Source: Dyadobacter psychrotolerans
GTDB taxonomy: Bacteria > Bacteroidota > Bacteroidia > Cytophagales > Spirosomataceae
Length of the DNA stretch: 64,000 nt
Assembly: GCF_004349265.1 (NCBI RefSeq)
Contig: NZ_SMFL01000019.1
Span: 37,323-101,322 of the forward strand
Reading direction: 5' to 3'
The notes under the pieces were generated by a model. The model saw only the letters and a program-made list of their open reading frames with translations, did not search any database and was not told the DNA's origin. How positions within the stretch are numbered: the stretch's first letter is position 1; each line of letters begins with the position of its first letter. Both the position numbers and the translations under genes were made by a program. Below are positions 36,748-45,629 of this stretch, one piece after another.

Positions 36748-38226
36748 TTACTTCTCCCACCAAACCTTAACATCACTGTTATCGCCTCCCATGGAAGCAA
36801 CGGCAGTTTTTAGCGCCTCAGGATTGAGCGATTGCAAATAAGTAGGATATGGAACGCGTGCCGGAAACAGGTTTTCTGCCGGAATTCCTGCGCCTCTTGG
36901 CAAAACCGGGAACCCTGTTCTTCTCTTTTCAAACCAGGACTGGTAATCGACAAAAAAGTAGGCGTAATACTTTTGAAGCATGATTTGTTCCAACTGTTTA
37001 TCAGTGGTTGCATTGGCATCAAACAATACACCCGGCTGCTTAACAAAACCAGCTGGCAAACTTGCTCCCCACTGGGTCATTGATGCTGCAATGCCTGATT
37101 CATAATGTTGAGTGGTTGTTGAACCGGTATTATATCCTTTTAAAGCCAGCTCAGCCTTGATAAACTCAACCTCTGCCAAACTCATCATTACACCGAGCTG
37201 TGGCAAAGTTTTCAATCCGTCCGCATAACTTGAATTGGCGCCTACTGCATATTCCTGTGTAGTGGGATAGCCGCTATCAATACCTCTGTATACATTTTCA
37301 GTGCCTACCTTAACCTGCGTGCTCCATACTGCTCTTCTGGGATCATTGACCTGGTTCATTTTATCCATGAAGAATTTGGTAAAATAATTACCGTCACGCC
37401 AATCAACCTGTCTGGCGTTGTAAAATGGGTTGAAAAACGGGAATGTACCCGGGTATCTGAAAATGGCTTCATCACTGTTAACTGCAAAAACCGGGTTGTT
37501 TGTTGGATCGGCCAGAATAGAAGTAATCTGCTGCTTTACATCTAGCTCACCCTCTCTTTTAGACAAACGGAGCAGCAAACGTAAACGCAAGGAGTTACAA
37601 AACTTTTTCCACTTCAAAATACCCGGATTTTTAGTACCCGAAAGTGCGTTGGCGTTATAGAGCATGTCTCCGCCGTAAGTCAATGCCTTGGTATCATCCA
37701 GCAAACCATTGGCTGTTTGAAGATCTTTCAGAATCTGAGTATAAATATCCTTTTGCTTGTCAAAAGTAGGTTTGAAATTTCCTTCCAGTGCTTTGGTTGC
37801 CTGAGAATAAGGTACATCGCCATAAAGATCCGTTAGGATGGAATAAGACCAGCTTTTGTAGATCAATGAAATTGCCTTATAGTTATTTTCATTCAGTTTG
37901 TCTGCAATAACGTAAATGTCCTGAATGTCACTTAAATAAGTATAAAAATTAGTCCACACACCCGTGCCTGGATTGACAAGATAACGATGCAGCCCGCCTC
38001 CGCCGGCACTAGCGCGGGGAGCGTCCACCTGCATGAGCTCGTGCGTAAAATTACGGCTTGCATTGACTGTGCTGTTAATTATTTTGTATTGCAGCTGCCC
38101 AAGCATAACGCCTGGCGTAATTTCCTTTGGTCGGTTTGGATCGGTATTGAGCTGTTCAAAACCGTCGTTACATGAAATTAGCAGGCCCGCTAAAAGCAAA
38201 AGAGGAAAATATATTTTTCTTAACAT
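36748..38226 (-). CDS. SusD-like (SusD_2/RagB type) outer membrane lipoprotein
   Basis: Lipoprotein signal peptide MLRKIYFPLLLLAGLLISC with Cys19, then the SusD-like_2 pattern: FEQLNTDPNRPKEITPGVMLGQLQYKI, SILTDLYGDVPYSQA, LRLRLLLRLSKREG, MMSLAEVEFIKAELALKGYN and YYAYFFVDYQSWFEKRRTGFP. This subfamily pairs with SusC-type transporters for peptides, amino-sugar or phospho-compounds rather than the classical glycans; the substrate is not settled. It lies 11 bases downstream of the susC stop. The GDPD gene start lies within 40 bases of its stop codon. Confidence 0.95.
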   Translation of the reverse strand: MLRKIYFPLLLLAGLLISCNDGFEQLNTDPNRPKEITPGVMLGQLQYKIINSTVNASRNFTHELMQVDAPRASAGGGGLHRYLVNPGTGVWTNFYTYLSDIQDIYVIADKLNENNYKAISLIYKSWSYSILTDLYGDVPYSQATKALEGNFKPTFDKQKDIYTQILKDLQTANGLLDDTKALTYGGDMLYNANALSGTKNPGILKWKKFCNSLRLRLLLRLSKREGELDVKQQITSILADPTNNPVFAVNSDEAIFRYPGTFPFFNPFYNARQVDWRDGNYFTKFFMDKMNQVNDPRRAVWSTQVKVGTENVYRGIDSGYPTTQEYAVGANSSYADGLKTLPQLGVMMSLAEVEFIKAELALKGYNTGSTTTQHYESGIAASMTQWGASLPAGFVKQPGVLFDANATTDKQLEQIMLQKYYAYFFVDYQSWFEKRRTGFPVLPRGAGIPAENLFPARVPYPTYLQSLNPEALKTAVASMGGDNSDVKVWWEK

Positions 38227-38237
38227 TTTTCTATTCG

Positions 38238-41200
38238 TTAAAATTTAAGAGTAAGATTCATACCCATGGTTCTGGTTGATGGAAACTGGGCAAGCTCAAC
38301 GCCAGGCGTCAATGTTCCGTTGTTCAGGTTTCCGCCCTCGGGATCAAAGCCTGGAAACTTGGTAAAATTGAAAAGGTCCCTTCCGAAAAGAGCCAGACTG
38401 GTCTGACGTACGCCAATTCTGCTGAGCAATGCTGCCGGCAGATTAAACTCAACACGTGCTTCTCTGATTTTCAGAAATGACGCATCGAATATGTTGGTTT
38501 CCGCATTGGCAATCTGGTAGTAGTTATCGTAGTAGGAGCTGGCCGCAACTTTGACCGTATTCGGCGTAAAGCTTCCGTCAGCCTGCTTGACAACACCCTG
38601 TCCGATAATCCCACCGTCGCGTCCTGGCAAGGTGACCTTTGTTTTTCCCAGCGTATTATTTTTATGGTTGGTTTGCGAGAACATACTTCCTCCTTTTTGT
38701 CCATCCAAAAGAAAACTTACACGCACATTTTTGATTGTGAATTCATTGGATATACTCGCTTTCCAGTCTGCAAAAGCATTTCCCCACTTCTTTGTAGTCG
38801 GGTCTATTGCAGCCGGCAATCCTACGGAAGAATAAATGATCTGTCCATCCGGAGCACGCTGAAATCCGCGGCCGTACATGTCTCCCATCAGTCCGCCAAC
38901 TCTGGCCTCCACCGAGACGTTGGCATCATGCGCATAAATGACCTGATTGGTTATTCCTGAGGCAAGTTCGCGAACGTAACTTCTGTTTCTGGACCAAAGC
39001 AAGGTAGTATTCCAGCTGAAATTCTTTTTGGTTACCGGCCTGCCAGTAAGTTTGACTTCCACACCGCGGCTATTGATCAGACCCGCATTGATGAGCGCAT
39101 TGGCATATCCCGATACCGGATCCAACGGAATAGCCAGAATTTGGTTTCGGCTATTGTTGTTATAATAGGCCACATCCAAGCCAAGCAGGTTTTTCAAAAG
39201 ACGCACATCAAGACCGAATTCATAACTGGCCGTTATTTCAGGTTTCAGGTCTGCGTTGAAAAGCGTTGATGAATTCGTAAAACTGTTACCGTAAACTCTG
39301 TCGTAATATCTGGCAGTTTGGTAAGGGCGGGTGTCATTTCCGACCTGCGCCCATGAGGCCCTTAGTTTTGCAAACGAAATCGCGCTGGGGAGCTTAAAGA
39401 TTTCATTCAATAAAAAACTTGAACTTACCGATGGGTAAAAGAAGGAATTATTTCCATAAGGCAGCGTGCTCGACCAGTCATTGCGGCCGGTTACGTCCAG
39501 AAATATCTTTTCATCATAGGAAAACTGAGTCGCTGCATAGATACTGTTGATCGCTTTTTTTGTTTTCAAAGGATCTGCTACGGCTTGGTCCAAACTATTG
39601 GAAATTTGGTAAATACCTGGCTGGGCGAGCTGATCAGCATAAAGTCCTGCAAAATCATACGACTGGCGCATGGCATTGGCACCAACCGAAGCGGTTACGT
39701 CAATTACATTTGCGATCTTGTCTTTATAGTTGATCAAAAAATCGGTATTCGATTCGTAATTGAATACATTTTGTTCGCGGTACATACCCCTCGGATAACG
39801 CGTCATGCTGAAAGGCCGCTGCTGCGAGCGAAATTCGTAAGCCATATCCAGACCCGTACGTACCAGAAAATCCAGTTTGTCCGAAATTTGATAGGCAGCA
39901 GAAATATTACCGATCACACCATGTTTGTTCATCTTGTTGAGCATTTCATACATGCCCAGATACGGATTATCAGGTGTTGGATTGAAAGGATTTCTTTGCT
40001 GAATATTCTCTTTCCCAGCCACCCAATAAGGTTTAAACCATTCTGGTTTCAGGTTCGGCGCAGTCCCCAAAATCAAAAAGTACATCAGCGACTGATTGTT
40101 GTAACCGGCCATAGGGAGGTTATCACTTTTCTTATTGGTATAATTAACCTTTCCGTTAATTTTCAGACGGTCGGAAACCTTCTGGCTAACAGAAAGCGCC
40201 ACATTAAGCCTTTCAAAACCGGTGTTGGGAATGATCCATTTGTTTTTCATATGAGTCAAAGACAACCTCGCTGATCCTTTGTCATTGCCACCTTCCAGGG
40301 AAATACTGTTGGAGAAAGTGGTTCCTGTCTGGAAAAAACCTGAGATATAATCTTTATTGGCAACCCAAGGTGTTCTTACTGTCGGCCTACCATCAGCTGC
40401 ATCAGGATTATACTGAAAATAGGATTGTCCGTCAAATTTAGGCCCCCAGGCCCTTCCGGCACCAACTGTGGTTGCAGTGTTAGGTCCATCTGCATTTTCC
40501 AAATAAGAATAATAAGCGCTTGTACGGCCCTCGCCGTATTCAAATTGATAATCGGGGTAACGGTTTATCTGTTCCACGCTGAAATTGGAATTTACCGTCA
40601 CACCGAGTCCTTTGTCTTTACGAGCTCCGGATTTGGTTGTGATAATAATCGCCCCGCCTGCAGCGCGGCTTCCATAAAGTGCTGTCGCGCCGGGACCTTT
40701 CAAAACGGTGACTTTCTCAATATCATCAGGATTGATATCTGATAGACTCGAGCCGTAGTCAACGGGGCTGTCGGCGGAAAGGTGCGAATTAAACCCTGTT
40801 CCTGTAATTCTGCTGCTGACCGGTACGCCATCCACAACGATTAAAGCCTGGTTATTGTCCAGATTTAGTGAAGATTCTCCGCGCAAAGTGATACGTGCAG
40901 ATCCCATCGGTCCCGCGCCGGCTCCCTGTATGTTTAGCCCTGCTACTTTTCCGGAAAGTGTATTGACCCAGTTATTGGATTTTGCATCCTTCACTGCGTT
41001 TTCATTAATTGTTTGCGCTGCAAAACCCAATGATTTTTCTTCCCTTTTAATGCCCAAAGCAGTAACGACCACTTCGTTGAGAATCTTTGTGTCTTCAATC
41101 AGTACAATATCAATCGTGCTTTGTTTTCCGATTGTTTTCTGCTGAGAAATAAATCCGATCGCAGAGAATATTAATACTGACCCGGAGGCAGAAGTATTTA

Positions 41201-41393
41201 GAATATACTCACCCTGAGCATTCGTAGTCGTCCCGGAGCTGGTTTCTTTTAACAAAACATTGACACCCGGTAGTGGCTCACCGCTTTGAGCTGTTACCTT
41301 ACCAGTAATGTTTAAAATTTGTGCGTTGGATACTAAAGGCACGCAGACACCCAGCAGCAAGGCAAAAAATGCCGGCAGTAATCGTTTTTTCAT
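38238..41393 (-). CDS. SusC/RagA-type TonB-dependent transporter of the phosphodiester operon
   Basis: Complete 1051-residue protein: signal peptide (MKKRLLPAFFALLLGVCVPLVSNAQ), carboxypeptidase-like regulatory domain at about 30-110 (ITGKVTAQSGEPLPGVNVLLKETSSGTTTNAQGEY), the linker VVVTALGIKREEKSLG (TonB box region), plug domain with ALYGSRAAGGAIIITTKSG, and a barrel ending TMGMNLTLKF. There is no STN domain, so signalling through a FecR-type anti-sigma is not expected. First gene of the operon susC-susD-GDPD-NPP, all leftward with gaps of 10 to 40 bases. Confidence 0.96.
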   Translation of the reverse strand: MKKRLLPAFFALLLGVCVPLVSNAQILNITGKVTAQSGEPLPGVNVLLKETSSGTTTNAQGEYILNTSASGSVLIFSAIGFISQQKTIGKQSTIDIVLIEDTKILNEVVVTALGIKREEKSLGFAAQTINENAVKDAKSNNWVNTLSGKVAGLNIQGAGAGPMGSARITLRGESSLNLDNNQALIVVDGVPVSSRITGTGFNSHLSADSPVDYGSSLSDINPDDIEKVTVLKGPGATALYGSRAAGGAIIITTKSGARKDKGLGVTVNSNFSVEQINRYPDYQFEYGEGRTSAYYSYLENADGPNTATTVGAGRAWGPKFDGQSYFQYNPDAADGRPTVRTPWVANKDYISGFFQTGTTFSNSISLEGGNDKGSARLSLTHMKNKWIIPNTGFERLNVALSVSQKVSDRLKINGKVNYTNKKSDNLPMAGYNNQSLMYFLILGTAPNLKPEWFKPYWVAGKENIQQRNPFNPTPDNPYLGMYEMLNKMNKHGVIGNISAAYQISDKLDFLVRTGLDMAYEFRSQQRPFSMTRYPRGMYREQNVFNYESNTDFLINYKDKIANVIDVTASVGANAMRQSYDFAGLYADQLAQPGIYQISNSLDQAVADPLKTKKAINSIYAATQFSYDEKIFLDVTGRNDWSSTLPYGNNSFFYPSVSSSFLLNEIFKLPSAISFAKLRASWAQVGNDTRPYQTARYYDRVYGNSFTNSSTLFNADLKPEITASYEFGLDVRLLKNLLGLDVAYYNNNSRNQILAIPLDPVSGYANALINAGLINSRGVEVKLTGRPVTKKNFSWNTTLLWSRNRSYVRELASGITNQVIYAHDANVSVEARVGGLMGDMYGRGFQRAPDGQIIYSSVGLPAAIDPTTKKWGNAFADWKASISNEFTIKNVRVSFLLDGQKGGSMFSQTNHKNNTLGKTKVTLPGRDGGIIGQGVVKQADGSFTPNTVKVAASSYYDNYYQIANAETNIFDASFLKIREARVEFNLPAALLSRIGVRQTSLALFGRDLFNFTKFPGFDPEGGNLNNGTLTPGVELAQFPSTRTMGMNLTLKF

Positions 41394-41464
41394 ATTTATG
41401 TTAGTGGTTATTTACATTTCCAGCAAGGCCTGTGCTGTTAGAGATTATATTTGTAATAAGGCAC

Positions 41465-41472
41465 CAAAGGTA
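41465..41472 (-). promoter_or_regulatory. Candidate -7 promoter element of the phosphodiester susC operon
   Basis: On the minus strand TACCTTTG fits the Bacteroidota -7 consensus TAnnTTTG, about 72 bases before the susC start. A matching -33 TTTG at the usual distance is not clear. Confidence 0.4.
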
Positions 41473-41499
41473 GTGTACCAATAAAAAGGCTTTGTTAAC

Positions 41500-42299
41500 C
41501 TCCTGTTAAGGAATCATTATGTAATTCAAGCAAGCGATTGACTGGTTCTGGCAGGGCTTACAATTGTTGTGGATTGCCTAAAATAGAAATTACATTTTTG
41601 GAAAATCCATAATATCATACATTACAGATCAACATTTGAGAAGATGACCATAATGTATATGTTACTCTTTGACGTGGCTCCGTTTTGATTTATGTTTCTG
41701 TGGGTTAATTAAATAAAGAATCAATTTTACCAGTTTGCTGGTATTACGCTGCCACAAATGCGACAGGATAATTTAATGAGAAGGCCCTCAGCCTGATGTG
41801 ACATAATGAAGATGCCATTAGACCTACTGGTCTGTACTTCATGCAGGATCGAATTAAAGACAGCCGCAGCGGTCGAAAGTTTAAGAGAAAACGGTAAATT
41901 TCCTGCCCAACAATATCTCAGATAAGACCTAAATTAGAGTATCAGATGCCCATTACGGGTTCTGTATCGATGTATAACTGCCTTTTAAAGAAAAATATTC
42001 CTATAAGATAAACTTATTATGAGATCGTAATAGTAAGTTAGAACGTGCCAACCCTGATAATTAAAGCTTAGTTTAAGTACAGATAGTTACAAAGGGATAT
42101 TTCTTTGTTGCGGTTGTTAAACAACCTATTCACCGCAAAAAACAAGATGAATATTTTCAAAATACGGTGACTACGACGTACATTTGACTCAAAATTCGCG
42201 GTAAATATTCGTCGGTTAGCATGATATCAACTGTGATCTCTTGAATTTTGTATCGACATATCACTCCTGATTCAATATCATTTACAAACTTTTTGGATC
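41500..42299. other. Gene-free stretch
   Basis: About 800 bases, AT-rich, stops in all frames. It separates the susC promoter from the broken toxin-antitoxin pair. I recognise no gene, RNA or repeat in it. Confidence 0.4.
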
Positions 42300-42527
42300 T
42301 CAACTTTCTTTTAAATTGGCATAAGCCTGTTTATCTGTTAGCTCAATCAGAACGTTAACATCGTCGGTGGGGCGGATTTCTTCTGCGACACGCTGTACAT
42401 ATAACGAAACCGTAGCTCCTCCAACAAAAATCACTGAATCGCGCAGTTCTTCTAGCGCATCATAGACTGCATTTATTTCTGTCTAAGACTCCTTAAGAAT
42501 TATCATTTTTAGATGCTCCTGGGCCAT
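42300..42527 (-). pseudogene. Nucleotidyltransferase toxin (AbiEii/DUF6036-like), broken fragment
   Basis: The leftward frame from the ATG at 42525-42527, preceded by an unusually good ribosome site (AAGGAGAGG), reads MAQEHLKMIILKES, a TAG, then INAVYDALEELRDSVIFVGGATVSLYVQRVAEEIRPTDDVNVLIEL and KQAYANLKES before a TGA. FVGGATVSLYV and RPTDDVxV are the nucleotidyltransferase motifs of this toxin family. The usual second catalytic aspartate (DDVDV) is Asn here. With a nonsense codon near the start and the C-terminal half gone it cannot be active. It directly follows the antitoxin-like gene. Confidence 0.78.
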
Positions 42528-42539
42528 TTTTTCCTCTCC

Positions 42540-43008
42540 TTAGCGTCCGACTATCAGAATATCTATGCTTGATAGTAACTTATAAAGTAACTCGTCCTCC
42601 AGAACGGCCTTAGGAACTCCCTTATGTAAGGCTTCTATTAAAAGACCGCTCATTGATCCCTCTTCGCTGTTCCAAACGTAATCTACTGTGCCTGAAAATT
42701 GTAGTTTATAAAACGGATGTGAATAAGCGGTAGGTATACCTGTAACAATTTGAACTGGTACTACGGGGAATACGTATGATAGGCCGAATTCTATGAATTT
42801 CATTAGTCCATTTAGGGGTATGTTCTTCTTGCTGTCATCAATAAGTCATGCTATGTGACTTCGGCTGAGTGATTCAGAAACCTCAGAAACACTCATACAT
42901 AGTTTAGCTGAAAGATCCCTATACTGCCAGGCAGTATCCCACAAAGTAAAGATTTTTTTTAAGCAAGATTGCTACATTTATTGGACGCATTCCGTTGTGT
43001 ACTCTCAT
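42540..43008 (-). pseudogene. Winged-helix antitoxin partner of the nucleotidyltransferase, broken
   Basis: From the ATG at 43008: MRVHNGMRPINVAILLKKN, then a frame change into WQYRDLSAKLCMSVSEVSESLSRSHIA, a TGA, and LIDDSKKNIPLNGLMKFIEFGLSYVFPVVPVQIVTGIPTAYSHPF...LLIEALHKGVPKAVLEDELLYKLLSSIDILIVGR. The last segment is intact as an 87-codon frame from 42803. The pattern (helix-turn-helix; hEFGhxYhFP; TxGhPTAY; hPKAhxxDxxLYxLLxxhDxhRxGR) is that of antitoxins encoded upstream of DUF6036/AbiEii-type nucleotidyltransferases. One frameshift and one nonsense codon are present. Stop at 42540 and toxin start at 42527 fit an operon. Confidence 0.72.
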
Positions 43009-43015
43009 AATACAA

Positions 43016-43068
43016 ATACATTTATTGTTTGCTGTTCGCGATTTGCAAACAGCAAACAATAAATGTAT
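43016..43068. promoter_or_regulatory. Long perfect inverted repeat upstream of the broken antitoxin gene
   Basis: The 21-base arm at 43016-43036 (begins ATACATTTATTG, ends TTTGCTGTT) is the exact reverse complement of 43048-43068, with an 11-base spacer. It starts eight bases upstream of the antitoxin ATG, the position of an autoregulatory operator. Confidence 0.75.
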
Positions 43069-43586
43069 ATAAAATAGGATTGGTGGGCAATTTCTGACGA
43101 AACATTAATGTTCGATAATCTTGTTTTGACTATTCGAGAAGTTCATTTTTATCGTACTCTGCTTTTTGAAGGCGCTTATAGTGGAGAATTCCGAGCCGTT
43201 GAACACCGTAGTACAGAAAATTAGGGTCCTATCACTTCCGCCCGAAATTGCCAACTTAATGAATTGACTGATAAGAAGATAATTTAACAAAGCCAACACT
43301 TGGTTAATGGTCAATCTGCCAGGGAAGCACGTGTCAGACACTGCGAATTCTCCAATCTTGCATCACAATGTGCAAAAAATGTCTACAGCCTTTTGGCGCC
43401 GCATCAACGATCAAAATGCGCTTATTCAAAAAGCGATACATCATCGTCGCACTACACTAAAGGACTCCACAGTTTTGATTCCAAACAGTTTAGAGCTATT
43501 TGTGCCTAAGCGAATGCGCAAACATCATTAGTTATTTTCTCTAAAATCATCTATAACGTATAGGGATTTATCAAGGATTACGGAAT
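43069..43586. other. Intergenic with overlapping unsupported open frames
   Basis: Three open frames of 69 to 78 codons overlap between 43105 and 43531 on both strands. None has a recognisable domain or ribosome site. They may be remnants. Confidence 0.35.
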
Positions 43587-44018
43587 TCACTTTTCATTCA
43601 AATGGTCAATGGCTAACTGATTGCAAAGATTTGTAATTTCAATCAGATGATCTTCAAGTTTTATATTTACCAAATATGGTGTGAAGAAATAAGTGTTGAT
43701 AACTTCATTTCCTAAATATTCCATATGATTTAAATACTGAGTGCGGTATTGCTTGAAGTGTTTGGCTGAAAAAAGTATTACCTCTTTTTTGGGAAGATCC
43801 CACTCAAGTACTCGCCCGGAAACAACTGTTAGAAGTTCTCTCAACCGTAGACAACAATCTCTCAATGCCATTGTTTGATTTAAAATTTCAATGCTCCGAT
43901 GTGGTGAGTCAAGTAAATTAACCTTCCCGGTAATTTCTGTGGCAGTGAGTAAATTGTCAACATTCAAAGAAGCTGCATTAAGAGCTATGAGCATCAAGTC
44001 ATAATTTTCCTTCATGGC
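43587..44018 (-). CDS. Hypothetical cytoplasmic helical protein
   Basis: About 140 residues, start uncertain (ATG at 44015-44018 region gives MAMKENYDLM or MKENYDLM; an earlier start at 44042 is possible). The sequence is helical with no signal peptide or membrane segment (LMLIALNAASLNVDNLLTATEITGKV...QTMALRDCCLRLRELLTVVSGRVLEWDLPKKEV). No family recognised. The frame is undamaged in a decayed neighbourhood, with an IS3 remnant just upstream, so it could be a passenger or an immunity-type gene, but nothing shows its function. Confidence 0.5.
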   Translation of the reverse strand, partial: AMKENYDLMLIALNAASLNVDNLLTATEITGKVNLLDSPHRSIEILNQTMALRDCCLRLRELLTVVSGRVLEWDLPKKEVILFSAKHFKQYRTQYLNHMEYLGNEVINTYFFTPYLVNIKLEDHLIEITNLCNQLAIDHLNEK

Positions 44019-44107
44019 CATCGAGTTAGATGTTGGCACCAATCAGATAATAATTATGCCAAAAATTGAACGGTTAGAGTATATGAAAAACAAACATTTT
44101 TTATGTA

Positions 44108-44440
44108 TCAGTATGGCGACCGTAAATTGTTGCAGCAACATGCAAAAATGTGCCGCCTTCTGGAGGGTGGCCCGTGCCATAATACGCCGTTCTGCCGCCG
44201 GCTGGTAATGTAACTTCGAAAACTTTGCATAAATAATTGATCTTTTGCCTCTGTGCGTGAGAATAAATGATCTCGTAGACATCAGCGAGTCGGATGCGGA
44301 CAGGAGTTCTAACGAGGCCGCCATTTTTTTAATTTCGAGCTTGTTTTAACCGCGCATTTTCAGCACGTAATTTAGCCACTTCCACAGCCGGCTTTACCAA
44401 CTTGCCGTTACCATTTTCTCTGCCAACACTTATTAAATTA
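44108..44440 (-). mobile_element. IS3-family remnant (end of orfA, start of orfB)
   Basis: Leftward from 44440 one frame reads GRENGNGKLVKPAVEVAKLRAENARLKQARN then stop. This matches the OrfA coiled coil of the IS at the right window edge (KLVAENAKLRAENERL). A following frame reads DVYEIIYSHAQRQKINYLCKVFEVT, the pattern of the OrfB N-terminus. Both ends of the element are missing. Confidence 0.55.
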
Positions 44441-44492
44441 AGTTATTCCGTAAAATCATTTTTCTCATCAATGCCTGCCGCAGCGTGTTTTG

Positions 44493-44506
44493 TTGATTTC
44501 AATCAA
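44493..44506. promoter_or_regulatory. FNR/CRP-type box upstream of the VOC pseudogene
   Basis: TTGATTTCAATCAA, a perfect match to the FNR-type palindrome TTGATnnnnATCAA. The same 14 bases occur at 45562-45575. A TATTTTTG element (consensus TAnnTTTG) starts at 44530, 23 bases after the box, and the ATG follows at 44557. The box centre is near -41, the class II activator position. Confidence 0.75.
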
Positions 44507-44529
44507 GAAAACAAATCAACCTGGCTTGT

Positions 44530-44537
44530 TATTTTTG
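44530..44537 (+). promoter_or_regulatory. -7 element of the VOC gene promoter
   Basis: TATTTTTG fits TAnnTTTG, 19 bases before the ATG at 44557. Confidence 0.5.
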
Positions 44538-44556
44538 CTTTTCAAACAATTATAAC

Positions 44557-44922
44557 ATGAAACACAAATACTTTTCGCTCGGGCCTTTTATCGGAGCAAA
44601 AAATTTTGAAATTTCAAGACGTTTCTACAAGGTGCTGTTTTTTGTCGAAAATCCGCTGTCATCATCTCTTTGTCTATTTAAAATTAATCAGTTGGCGTTT
44701 TATCTCCAAAATGCATATTTTAAGGACTGAATCGACATTACCAAGATCTTTTTTGAAGGACAGCGTGCAGACCCATATTACCACAGATTATCAGCACTGA
44801 ATCTAATTGAAAAGTATGAGCACGTAAAACCAAGCCCGGTCAGCGTGGCCCTGTGGGGCAGAGAATTCTTTTTGCATGACCGTTCCGGTATCCTTTGGCA
44901 CACTAGCGAATTATCAAACTGA
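44557..44922 (+). pseudogene. Glyoxalase/VOC-family protein with one in-frame TGA
   Basis: From the ATG at 44557 the single frame reads MKHKYFSLGPFIGAKNFEISRRFYKVLFF...QLAFYLQNAYFKD, a TGA (44728-44730), then IDITKIFFEGQRADPYYHRLSALNLIEKYEHVK...WGREFFLHDRSGILWHTSELSN and a final stop at 44922. The VOC marks are clear: PFIGAKDFxxSRRFYxxLGF at the start and the FxxDPSGxLWH end. The TGA sits where homologues have tryptophan (KDWID), so a single G-to-A change killed the gene, or the base is a sequencing error. VOC enzymes include glyoxalases and fosfomycin or bleomycin resistance proteins; metal ligands are too poorly kept to say which. Confidence 0.8.
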
Positions 44923-45000
44923 GTAATCTGATAATATCGGTCTGTATTTTAAAATAAATAGTATATACTTACAGCATAACCGGTAAGTTCATAAAAGTAA

Positions 45001-45546
45001 ATGTTAAAAACTGACCTTGACAAAATTGGCAGATTTTCCGATCAGGATTTTGAATCGGTATCGAAATTATTGATAGCAAAACAGTTGAGCAAAAATGAAC
45101 TGTTGCTTCAACAGGGACAAATCTGCCAGTCTGCTTTTTTTATCTCATCAGGATCTGCCTATCAGTTCCGGTATGATGATATTGATGAAAAAGTATCTGA
45201 CCTTCATATGACAGGTGAATGGTGTCTGAACTATGTAAGTTTCATTTCCCAGATCCCCACAAAATATAGCATTAAAGCAAATTCACAGACCCGTATTTTC
45301 GAGTTGAGTATGCATGCGATACACCATCTGATTGCAATATCACCCGCTTTTCTTCAACTTGGAAAAATCCTTGACGGTGCACTGACCAGAACCCAGTACC
45401 TGGACAATGCCATGACACCTTCTGAAAAATACAACCACCTGATTAATTCCCGCCCGCAGGTACTGCAGATATTTCCGTTAAAAATCATTGCCTCGTATCT
45501 AAATATGACGCCGGAAACACTCAGCCGCGTCAGAAGTTCTTTTTGA
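45001..45546 (+). CDS. Crp/Fnr-family transcription regulator
   Basis: The 181 residues have an N-terminal cyclic-nucleotide-binding-type jelly roll (LSKNELLLQQGQICQSAFFISSGSAYQFRYDD...WCLNYVSFISQIPTKYSIKANSQTRIFEL) and a C-terminal winged helix (FPLKIIASYLNMTPETLSRVRSSF). No iron-sulphur cysteine cluster is visible, so an oxygen-sensing FNR role is not supported; the ligand is unknown. This is the Bacteroidota Crp/Fnr type. Identical TTGATTTCAATCAA boxes precede the flanking VOC gene and the following membrane gene, but not this gene itself. Confidence 0.92.
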   Translation: MLKTDLDKIGRFSDQDFESVSKLLIAKQLSKNELLLQQGQICQSAFFISSGSAYQFRYDDIDEKVSDLHMTGEWCLNYVSFISQIPTKYSIKANSQTRIFELSMHAIHHLIAISPAFLQLGKILDGALTRTQYLDNAMTPSEKYNHLINSRPQVLQIFPLKIIASYLNMTPETLSRVRSSF

Positions 45547-45561
45547 ACGCAGAGAGATTTC

Positions 45562-45575
45562 TTGATTTCAATCAA
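45562..45575. promoter_or_regulatory. FNR/CRP-type box upstream of the membrane protein gene
   Basis: TTGATTTCAATCAA, identical to 44493-44506. It stands 54 bases upstream of the ATG at 45630; a CATTTTTG element (near TAnnTTTG) begins at 45599, again 23 bases after the box. Likely target of the Crp/Fnr regulator encoded just upstream. Confidence 0.75.
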
Positions 45576-45629
45576 GAAGCATATTTCACAGGGTGCATCA
45601 TTTTTGTTTTCTAATTAACGGAAAATAAA

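Noticed and set aside
39585..40274. 229-codon rightward frame
   Set aside because: Antisense to the barrel of a well-defined susC gene; no independent support.
43105..43531. Overlapping open frames on both strands
   Set aside because: No domain, start signal or consistent codon pattern on either strand; kept only as an unsupported intergenic note.
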